Below are positions 25,358 through 33,493 of a stretch of 33,493 nucleotides of DNA, piece after piece. Origin of the DNA: Sarcodiotheca gaudichaudii (Eukaryota; Rhodophyta; Florideophyceae; Gigartinales; Solieriaceae). The stretch spans positions 1 to 33,493 of the forward strand of contig JAUKVZ010000015.1 in NCBI GenBank assembly GCA_032355985.1. Direction: 5' to 3'. Made by a program: the position numbers and the translations under genes. Position 1 is the stretch's first letter. Each line of letters opens with the position of its first letter. The notes below the pieces were generated by a model. It was not told where the DNA came from and ran no database searches. It worked only from the letters and a program-made list of their open reading frames with translations.

Positions 25358-26212
25358 ATGCCGAAAGCCAGGACTAAGAAAGTCTCGCCCATCAAGACCC
25401 CGCCGCGCCGACAGGCGGGTGAGAGCCTCGGCGAATGGCTCAATGATTACGTCTACGAGCGGGCGGGAGTTGCGCTCGCCGCCGTCGTATTTGTGTGGCT
25501 GTTCGCTTTCTACGAGTTCATCGGTTGGGCGACTGACACGCCGCGCAGACCCGGATTCGCAATCTCCTTCGCAGTTGTCACGACCATCGTCGGCGCCATA
25601 TTCATCGTCTTCCAGATCAGGAGCGCCCGGCGCAAGTCACTCGGCCTCCAGGGCGAACGAGCCGTCGCAGACGAGCTCGAAAATCTTCGCGCCTGCGGCT
25701 GCGAAGTCCTCCACGACATCCAGGCCAAACAACTCGGCCTCGAAGGCGACTGGAACGTCGACCACGTCGTCATCGCCCCCTGCGGCGTCTTCGCCATCGA
25801 AACAAAGACACGCTCCAAGGAACTCAACGAACAAGGCAAAACCGGCCGCACAAGCGTCCGCTACGACAGCAAAAACGATGTCATCCGCTTCTCAAACGGC
25901 AAGTACGACGCCAAGCCCCCGAAGCAGGCGAAAGCGAACGCCAGGCACATCTACAACGCCATCAACAAAGGACGATCACAAAACGACCTGCTCTGCAAAT
26001 GGGTCACACCCGTCGTCCTCTATCCTGGCTGGTTCGTCCGCCCCCACGGCCTCAAACGCAACGCCCGCAAAGGAAGCGTCAACCTCTGGGTGATGAACGC
26101 CGACTACTTTTGCCAGGTCGTTGATGAACGATCACGCAAGCTGAAAGCGGGGGCGGTGGATACTTCAGCCGTGCGGAAGCGGATTGCGGAGCTTGTTGGG
26201 CCGCGCTCTTGA
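25358..26212 (+). CDS. Membrane-bound NERD-domain nuclease-like protein
   Basis: This 284-residue protein has a basic N-terminus, two transmembrane helices (about 36-57 and 67-88) and a NERD (nuclease-related) domain at about 95-230. Motifs of the PD-(D/E)XK-like core are intact: Glu100 in LQGERAVADEL, Asp135 in GDWNVDHVVIAP and Glu148-Thr-Lys150 in GVFAIETKTRS. NERD proteins are predicted DNA-processing enzymes and are often found in plasmid and defence contexts. The frame is open upstream, but family similarity and the basic start MPKARTKK favour 25358; there is no Shine-Dalgarno site. It is convergent with the TIR gene, 216 bases away. Confidence 0.85.
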   Translation: MPKARTKKVSPIKTPPRRQAGESLGEWLNDYVYERAGVALAAVVFVWLFAFYEFIGWATDTPRRPGFAISFAVVTTIVGAIFIVFQIRSARRKSLGLQGERAVADELENLRACGCEVLHDIQAKQLGLEGDWNVDHVVIAPCGVFAIETKTRSKELNEQGKTGRTSVRYDSKNDVIRFSNGKYDAKPPKQAKANARHIYNAINKGRSQNDLLCKWVTPVVLYPGWFVRPHGLKRNARKGSVNLWVMNADYFCQVVDERSRKLKAGAVDTSAVRKRIAELVGPRS

Positions 26213-26389
26213 TCAACTCGCTTGAGTTCTTGGCGGTTGTGCAAAGCCGGGTTGTATCCGTCTCGCTGCGTCTTTGCTCACACGGCTTCACCACAGCTGG
26301 TAAGCGAACAAATTCATGCTCGAACCGTTCGGCAGTCAGGTCACATGCCTGAACCGAGTGGAAACCGCTGGTGTTGAATTATGAACTAT

Positions 26390-26422
26390 CTCTTCGCGCC
26401 CTCGACAGGGACGACAGAAGAG
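26390..26422 (-). terminator. Two-tier hairpin after the TIR gene
   Basis: Read leftward, CTCTTC pairs with GAAGAG, and inside it CCCT-GTCG-AGGG forms a tetraloop stem. The structure begins seven bases past the TIR stop and is followed by an AT-rich tail, ATAGTTCATAATTC. A small stem, AACTC-GCTT-GAGTT (26215-26228), follows the NERD gene on the other strand. The rest of 26213..26428 holds no visible gene. Confidence 0.4.
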
Positions 26423-26428
26423 TGGATC

Positions 26429-27937
26429 TTAAAGTCGTCCATGCTCATTCAGTAGCCGTAGCCCCGGCTGTTGGATGGAGTATTGTTCCTCGCCTGCATA
26501 GCGTCCCATCCTTCGAAGGAGTCCTCTTTCTGAGAAACTCTCTAGCAAGAAAGTCGTCTTAGAATGCTCAAGACCCAAGTCAGATGCAATATCCGAAACG
26601 GTCAGCGGTCCTCGTTCACTTTCGGATGCGAATAGTTCGAGCACTGATAGGCCTTCGAACCCGATTTCATTCGGAACATCCGACTTCGGAAGATCATCTT
26701 CAACAGATATCTCGGTTTCAGGGATTGTTTGGGAGACATCTGATGAGCGCCCAGGCGACACAAATCCAGCATGTTCGATTACTTCGTTGACATACTTGTC
26801 GTATGCGTCAGCGCGTTCTTTCTCGATTGCTAGCTCGGAAGCGATATCATCGACTAACTTGAGCAGGTCAGTGCGGACTTTAGCGTCTATCGCATTGCGG
26901 TTAGAGAGCGGTTTCTCAAGATTACGAATTTCAACATCACGCGCGACAACAGGAATAAGCGTCTTGCGAGTTTGCCACCGCGCTCCTAGCTCAAACAAGA
27001 CGTATTGTGACTCCAATCCTCGCGACGTGATGATTCCGATGACGACGCCTGCGCTGTCTATCAGTTGCCTCAAGCGATCATCGGTCTCGGTCCCTGCGGG
27101 GATTCCGTATCCCGGGACACTGGTGCAAATGATCTGGTTCGCGCGAAGATTCAATGCTGCGCGGAGCAGATTCACAACAGACTCGGCCAGCTCTGCATCT
27201 TCTGAGTTATGACTGATGAAAACCATTGGAGTGGATTCGGCCCGCGAAGTTTGAACGACTGCTTGTTCCGAACGCTCGAGGCTTCCGCCACCCCGACTAG
27301 GGCCCTCATCTTTTCTTTGAGTCTTCCCTGTTGTTGTTGAATCATTGTCTGCTCGCGATCCCGATTCGCTATGACGAGTGGGGTTCGAAGCAGACTGCTG
27401 AAACATGTTTGAAAACATTTCCAGGATCTGATCACTTTGCAATCTGTAATCGGAACTGAGTATCCCATTCCTGTCTTTGACAATATCAGTGTAGACGAGC
27501 ATGTCTACGAGCAGCCGGGCACGTCGGCGATTGGCAAGTGAGTTTTCGAGGTCGCTCTTGTAGACGATGTGGGCGGCAAGCTCCGGACGGGAAGAATTCG
27601 GTCGGGTCCGTACGCGTTTCACTGCAATACCGATACAGGGATGAAGCGCAAGGGCGCTCCGCCAAGATCGAAGGACATCAAGTTTCTCATCAAAGTCGAT
27701 CGCTCGAGTTAGCTCGCGTCCGCGATCCGTCAGGTCGCCCTCCGAATCGAGGAACCCGAGCTGCTTAAGAAAAACCAAGCTGCTATCAACTTCGGCAGCG
27801 GTGCTTGGATCATCTCCAGTATCCGGAATGCATCGAAGTGCCTCGGCAGCATCCAATCCATCGGCAATAGACTCCAAGGCATTGTTTAGGAGTCCGTGTG
27901 AGTGCCCCGGCAGTTGAATTGACCCGTTCGTGCTCAT
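26429..27937 (-). CDS. TIR-domain protein with C-terminal winged helix
   Basis: This 502-residue protein has three parts. Residues 15-180 form an N-terminal helical, possibly winged-helix region (FLKQLGFLDSEGDLTDRGRE, ANRRRARLLVDMLVYTD) of no known family. Residues 182-235 are a Ser/Arg-rich linker. Residues 237-335 are a TIR_2 domain: MVFISHNSEDAELAES opens it and SRGLESQYVLFELGARW carries the presumed catalytic Glu316. Residues 428-495 look like a winged helix (GPLTVSDIASDLGLEHSKTT, FSERGLLRR). Bacterial TIR domains with this Glu cleave NAD+ or make cyclic ADP-ribose signals in defence. Codon use is clearly lower in GC than in the flanking genes, which suggests transfer. No Shine-Dalgarno site; the start lies inside an inverted repeat. 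Confidence 0.85.
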   Translation of the reverse strand: MSTNGSIQLPGHSHGLLNNALESIADGLDAAEALRCIPDTGDDPSTAAEVDSSLVFLKQLGFLDSEGDLTDRGRELTRAIDFDEKLDVLRSWRSALALHPCIGIAVKRVRTRPNSSRPELAAHIVYKSDLENSLANRRRARLLVDMLVYTDIVKDRNGILSSDYRLQSDQILEMFSNMFQQSASNPTRHSESGSRADNDSTTTGKTQRKDEGPSRGGGSLERSEQAVVQTSRAESTPMVFISHNSEDAELAESVVNLLRAALNLRANQIICTSVPGYGIPAGTETDDRLRQLIDSAGVVIGIITSRGLESQYVLFELGARWQTRKTLIPVVARDVEIRNLEKPLSNRNAIDAKVRTDLLKLVDDIASELAIEKERADAYDKYVNEVIEHAGFVSPGRSSDVSQTIPETEISVEDDLPKSDVPNEIGFEGLSVLELFASESERGPLTVSDIASDLGLEHSKTTFLLESFSERGLLRRMGRYAGEEQYSIQQPGLRLLNEHGRL

Positions 27938-27953
27938 GCGTGCCGGGCAATTC
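27916..27953 (-). promoter_or_regulatory. Inverted repeat enclosing the TIR start codon
   Basis: GAATTGACCCG (27916-27926) and CGGGCAATTC (27944-27953) pair over ten bases with one bulge. The start codon (27935-27937) lies in the loop. It could be an RNA hairpin presenting or hiding the start, or a DNA site for autoregulation by the protein's own winged helix. Confidence 0.4.
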
Positions 27954-27997
27954 CATGGTCAACCATCGTTTCGACCTGCGATCGGTGGCGATTCATC

Positions 27998-28516
27998 TTA
28001 CCCCATCTCCTCCACAACCCGCTTCCCAAACTCACTGCACTTCATCAGCTTCGCCCCCTCCATCAAACGATGGAAGTCATACGTCACCGTCTTCGCAGCA
28101 ATCGCGCCGCCGATGCCCTTGATGATCAGGTCCGCGGCTTCCGTCCAGCCCATGTACCGGAACATCATCTCACCTGACAGGATCACCGAGCCCGGATTCA
28201 CCTTGTCCTGGTCGGCGTACTTGGGCGCTGTGCCGTGCGTCGCCTCGAAGATGGCGTGGCCCGTCTCGTAGTTGATGTTGGCGCCCGGCGCGATGCCGAT
28301 GCCGCCGACGCAGGCCGCAAGCGCATCGGAGATGTAATCGCCGTTGAGATTCATCGTCGCGATGACGTCATACTCCGCCGGCCGCGTGAGAAGCTGCTGC
28401 AGGAAGGCGTCCGCGATCACATCCTTGACGATGATCTCGCCGCCGCCGGACGTCTTGATCACCTGCCACGGCCCGCCATCAAGATCCTGCGCGCCGAACT
28501 CCTTCTTGGCCAGGGC

Positions 28517-28547
<31 letters not shown>

Positions 28548-29227
28548 AACTTCATGATGTTCCCCTTGTGAACGAGCGTCACACTCGGGCGATTGTTGTC
28601 GATCGCATAGCGAATCGCAGCGCGCACCAGACGCTCCGTCCCCTCGCGCGAGATCGGCTTGATGCCGAAGCCCGCCGTCTCCGGGAAACGAACCTTCTTG
28701 TACATGTCGGGGAAGGTCTCGCTGAACACCTTCTTGAACTGCTTGCAGTCATCGGCGCCATCTTCAAACTCGATGCCGGCGTAGATGTCCTCCGAGTTCT
28801 CACGGAAGATCACCATGTCCGTCAGCTCCGGCGCCTTCACCGGCGAGGGCACACCCTCAAACCAGCGCACCGGGCGCAGACATGTATAGAGATCAAGAAT
28901 CTGACGCAGCGCAACATTCAGCGAACGAATGCCGCCGCCGACCGGCGTCGTCAGCGGTCCCTTGATGCCGACGAGATACGTCTTGAATGACTCAAGCGTC
29001 GCATCCGGCAGCCAGTCGCCCGACTCCTTGTACGACTTCTCACCGGCCGCGACCTCGCGCCAGTTCACCTTGCGCTGCCCGGAGTACGCCTTCTCAACCG
29101 CGGCATCAAACACATACTGCGACGCCCGCCAGATGTCAGGCCCCGTGCCATCGCCCTCGATGAACGGAATGACGGGATGATCGGGAACATTCAGGCCCTT
29201 GTCGGTCATCGTGATCGACGTGGTCAT
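27998..29227 (-). CDS. icd: NADP-dependent isocitrate dehydrogenase
   Basis: Isocitrate dehydrogenase converts isocitrate to 2-oxoglutarate in the TCA cycle. The 409-residue length and sequence match the E. coli Icd type. Landmarks are [11 protein letters not shown], the substrate and kinase-target serine Ser102 in [29 protein letters not shown], and [16 protein letters not shown]. The cofactor region reads [17 protein letters not shown], whose Lys-Tyr pair is typical of NADP enzymes. AGGAG lies ten bases before the ATG at 29227; a second ATG six codons in is possible. It is divergent from the chaperonin cluster across 537 bases. The TIR gene follows 60 bases downstream on the same strand. 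Confidence 0.97.
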
Positions 29228-29634
29228 GGCGGCGAAACTCCTGCGCGGCTACCCCGCGCGATCGAAAGTCAACTGATCCAAAAGACGTCCGGCGCTTCCG
29301 CTCGAAGGTCGAATCTCCCTCTCCGAGCCAGGCGCACACTGTGACACGGCAGCATACCGCTCCCGTCGCCGTCTGCCCGCCAAACTCACGCGACTCCAGG
29401 CGCACATGCGCGCTTTCGCCGAGCCAAAGCGCCGATCCGCGCCGAGCACGAAAGGGGGGCGCCCGGGGATCGCCTCCCCCGCGCCGACTGCCAAACCGGC
29501 AGGCCGCGACACCCCCGCAACGCCCACTGTCAGCCCGGCAGCCCTGTTCCACCCGCCCGACATGCCGTAACACCCGTCAAAACAACGATTTAGCTTTTCA
29601 GAGCCATTGGCGCCCGCCTTGTTCCTCTCTGACA

Positions 29635-29659
29635 GGCGAGCGTGCGCACGCACCTCGCC
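29635..29659. promoter_or_regulatory. Strong inverted repeat upstream of groEL1
   Basis: GGCGAG-C-GTGCG pairs with CGCAC-CTCGCC over 11 bases with one bulged C and a two-base centre. It is followed directly by GCCGGG-N11-CCCGGC (29661-29683). Both lie 80-130 bases before groEL1 and are candidates for a heat-shock control site or a transcript-end structure. Confidence 0.4.
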
Positions 29660-29689
29660 CGCCGGGATGGCTGACTGCCCGGCATTTGA

Positions 29690-31525
<1,836 letters not shown>

Positions 31526-31984
31526 ATGGCCAAGCCGCGCATCGATCTTGCAAGACCCGGCTTCGGCGTGACCTGGAACGAATGGATGGGGCGCACCGGC
31601 GAAGCCGCCATGCGCACCATGCCGGACGCAGACATCGCCGGGCTCAATCTCATCGTCACGCTGGCGGATGGGCGCAGGATCAATGTGCACAACACCGAAG
31701 TCCACACTCACGACCCGGGCGAAGAGTCGGAGCTTGCGTTGATCACCGGTTACGTCTTCGTCGGCCACTACGCCGCCGATGACGATGACGATCGAGTCGT
31801 CTCAATCGCCGTCACGCCGGACAAGATCGCAAGCGTCGAGTGGATGCGCGTCAAGGATCCGCAGCGTTTCGGATTCAAAGGCCCGCAGCAACTCGCGTCT
31901 CACACGCTCGAAGTCGCAGACAAACTGCCCAGAGGCACCGTCTCTCTCGTGCAGACCCAGGAGTTCGTTGAAGAAGCGAACTAG
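31526..31984 (+). CDS. Unknown protein encoded between groEL1 and groES
   Basis: This 152-residue, acidic, soluble protein is not recognised. The N-terminal part MAKPRIDLARPGFGVTWNEW precedes beta-rich segments LNLIVTLADGRRINVHNTEV, LALITGYVFVGHY and VVSIAVTPDKIASVEWM, with a run of five Asp in the middle. There is no signal peptide, membrane segment or cysteine. The ATG follows the groEL1 stop with no gap, and GGGAGG lies about 16 bases upstream inside the GGM tail, so translation is probably coupled. groES follows after 54 bases. Its place suggests a role with the chaperonin, perhaps as a client-recruiting or control factor; this is inference from position only. Confidence 0.72.
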   Translation: MAKPRIDLARPGFGVTWNEWMGRTGEAAMRTMPDADIAGLNLIVTLADGRRINVHNTEVHTHDPGEESELALITGYVFVGHYAADDDDDRVVSIAVTPDKIASVEWMRVKDPQRFGFKGPQQLASHTLEVADKLPRGTVSLVQTQEFVEEAN

Positions 31985-32038
31985 GAAACAAAACACACCG
32001 GGCGCACACGTCGCCCGTTCGATTTGGAGAAACCAGCA

Positions 32039-32326
32039 ATGTCAGTCAAACCCCTTGAAGATCGCGTTCTCGTCAAGCCCGTTGAAGCCGCCACCCAGAC
32101 GGCCTCCGGCATCTTCCTCCCCGAGTCTTCCAAGGAAAAGCCCGTCACGGGCAAGGTTGTCGCCGTCGGCCCCGGCAAGCGCATGGGCAACGGCGAGATC
32201 GCAAAGATGAGCCTCAAGAAGGGCGACACCGTCGTCTACGGCAAGTACGCCGGCTCGGAAATCGAGGTCAAGGGCGCCAGCCATCTCATCCTGCGCGAAA
32301 CCGAAATCCTCGGCGTCGTCGACTAA
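32039..32326 (+). CDS. groES: Co-chaperonin GroES
   Basis: This 95-residue co-chaperonin has the family signature VKPLEDRVLVKPVEAATQT near the N-terminus, the mobile loop with SGIFLPESSKEKP, VVAVGPGKRMGNGE, and the C-terminal DTVVYGKYAGSEIEVKG. It caps GroEL rings and encloses folding substrates. The ATG at 32039 has GGAG nine bases upstream; an in-frame ATG at 32024 lacks family similarity. It lies between the unknown gene and the second groEL, 35 bases before the latter. Confidence 0.97.
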   Translation: MSVKPLEDRVLVKPVEAATQTASGIFLPESSKEKPVTGKVVAVGPGKRMGNGEIAKMSLKKGDTVVYGKYAGSEIEVKGASHLILRETEILGVVD

Positions 32327-32361
32327 TCAACAACGGATCACACAAGGAATAGAGAATCACC

Positions 32362-33493
32362 ATGTCCAGCAAACAGTTGATGTTTGACGACCCCGCCCGC
32401 ATCGAAATGAAGCAGGGCGTCGAGCGCCTCGCCCGCGCCGTCAAGGTCACCATGGGCCCCACCGGGCGCAACGTCGTCATTCAGAAATCTTTCGGCGGTC
32501 CCTCCGTCACCAAGGACGGCGTCAGCGTCGCCAAGGAGATCTCACTCCCCGAGGCGTTCGAAAATATGGGCGCCCGCATGGTCAACGAGGTCGCCAAAAA
32601 GACCAACGACAAGGCCGGCGACGGCACCACCTGCGCCACCGTCCTTGCCGAAGCCATCTTCAATGAAGGCCTGCGCTTCGTGACGGCCGGCGCCAATCCC
32701 GTCCAGCTTCAGCGTGGCGTCAACGCCGCCGCCGAAGCAGCCGCAGACGCCATCGACCTGATGTCCGTCAAGTGCAAGGGCAAGGCCGACTACAAGAAGA
32801 TCGCCACCGTCTCCGCCAATAACGACGAGGAGATCGGCGAGACCATCGCCGAAGCGATCAATCACGTCGGCGCCGATGGCGTCGTCGAGGTCGAAGAGGG
32901 CAAGAGCGCCGAAACGACGCTCGAGTTCGTCGACGGCATGCAGTTCGACAAGGGCTACCTCTCGCCGTACTTCATGACCGATCCGGCCACCACCGAGTGC
33001 GAACTCGAAGATGCGCTCATCCTCATCCACGAGAAGAAGATCAGCAATCTGGCCGACTTCCTCCCGCTGCTCAACAAGGTCGCCGGCGGCAACCAGCCCC
33101 TGCTCATCATCGCTGAAGACGTTGACTCCGAAGCCCTCGCGGCGCTCGTCGTCAATCGCCTTCGCGGCGTCCTCAAGGTCTGCGCCGTCAAGGCCCCCGG
33201 CTTCGGCGATCGACGCAAGGCCATGCTGCAGGACATCGCCACCCTCACCGGCGGCGTCTTCTTCAGCGAGGATCTCGGCCGCTCCCTTGAGTCCATCGAC
33301 ATCAAGGAACTCGGCAGCGCCAAGAAGATCGTCGTCACCAAGGACGACACCACCGTCATCGAAGGCGCCGGCAAGAAGACCGAGATCAAGGCTCGCGCCG
33401 AGCAGATTCGCGCCCAGTTCGAGCGCTCCACCAGTGACTACGATCGCGAGAAGCTCCAGGAGCGCCTCGCCAAGCTCACCGGCGGCGTCGCCA
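32362..33493 (+). CDS. groEL: Chaperonin GroEL, second copy (partial, runs off the window)
   Basis: The first 377 residues of a second 60-kDa chaperonin are present, starting [13 protein letters not shown]. ATPase motifs are seen in [22 protein letters not shown] and [16 protein letters not shown]. The apical domain contains [13 protein letters not shown] and [14 protein letters not shown]. It differs from the first copy over its whole length, yet a 35-base stretch (33436-33470) is identical to 30839-30873. AAGGAAT lies about a dozen bases before the ATG. Being directly downstream of groES, it is probably the main housekeeping copy. The C-terminus lies beyond the window. Confidence 0.96.
   Translation, partial: MSSKQLMFDDPARIEMKQGVERLARAVKVTMGPTGRNVVIQKSFGGPSVTKDGVSVAKEISLPEAFENMGARMVNEVAKKTNDKAGDGTTCATVLAEAIFNEGLRFVTAGANPVQLQRGVNAAAEAAADAIDLMSVKCKGKADYKKIATVSANNDEEIGETIAEAINHVGADGVVEVEEGKSAETTLEFVDGMQFDKGYLSPYFMTDPATTECELEDALILIHEKKISNLADFLPLLNKVAGGNQPLLIIAEDVDSEALAALVVNRLRGVLKVCAVKAPGFGDRRKAMLQDIATLTGGVFFSEDLGRSLESIDIKELGSAKKIVVTKDDTTVIEGAGKKTEIKARAEQIRAQFERSTSDYDREKLQERLAKLTGGVA

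Noticed and set aside
29249-29653. 134-codon leftward frame between icd and groEL1
   Set aside because: It is Arg/Gly/Ala-rich, has no ribosome site and overlaps the promoter region; it has no similarity to anything recognised.

Overview
The window is high-GC bacterial DNA, and its genes point to a planctomycete, most likely of the Phycisphaerae type. The main clue is a secreted beta-propeller protein (18871..20376) that ends in a double DLDGDG...DLAQLIG dockerin-like tail closing on Pro-Cys-Ala, a C-terminus common in that group. A eukaryote-type UDP-sugar pyrophosphorylase, several lipoproteins with a lipobox, multiple GroEL copies and many weak or absent Shine-Dalgarno sites agree. The assignment is inference; no rRNA or tRNA gene was seen.

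Layout. 1..3200: an omega-amidase-like nitrilase and a pair of bacterial PH-domain membrane proteins (YdbS/YdbT-like). 3204..6888: enolase, an orphan PhoU and a UAP1-type pyrophosphorylase. 6885..12024: a leftward run of cinA, pyk, ytoQ, a small lipoprotein and an S41 peptidase. 12179..17094: two related secreted TPR proteins flanking a membrane-anchored thioredoxin-fold protein, then a cache-HAMP-PP2C (RsbU/SpoIIE-type) phosphatase. 17105..23968: a DUF429 protein, a lipoprotein alpha/beta hydrolase, the beta-propeller/CARDB/dockerin protein, a zinc alcohol dehydrogenase, a secreted SOUL protein, an M48 metalloprotease lipoprotein and a short HPF/RaiA-like ribosome factor. 24225..27937: a visibly lower-GC block of three genes (membrane-anchored unknown, membrane NERD nuclease, TIR plus winged-helix protein), which is the best candidate for an acquired defence-type locus. 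27998..33493: NADP-type isocitrate dehydrogenase, then a chaperonin cluster groEL1 - unknown ORF - groES - groEL2, with groEL2 cut by the window end.

The core genes are housekeeping: lower glycolysis (eno, pyk), TCA cycle (icd), nucleotide-sugar supply, NMN salvage (cinA) and protein folding. The accessory interest lies in the TIR/NERD block, in the unknown protein fixed between groEL1 and groES, and in several inverted repeats in divergent promoter regions. One of these repeats, TCCCCT-N3-AGGGGA, occurs twice, in front of two unrelated divergent gene pairs. Outside the low-GC block, convergent genes are packed with 10 bases or fewer between stop codons, leaving no room for ordinary intrinsic terminators.

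All functions come from reading motifs by eye. No database search or composition statistic was run.
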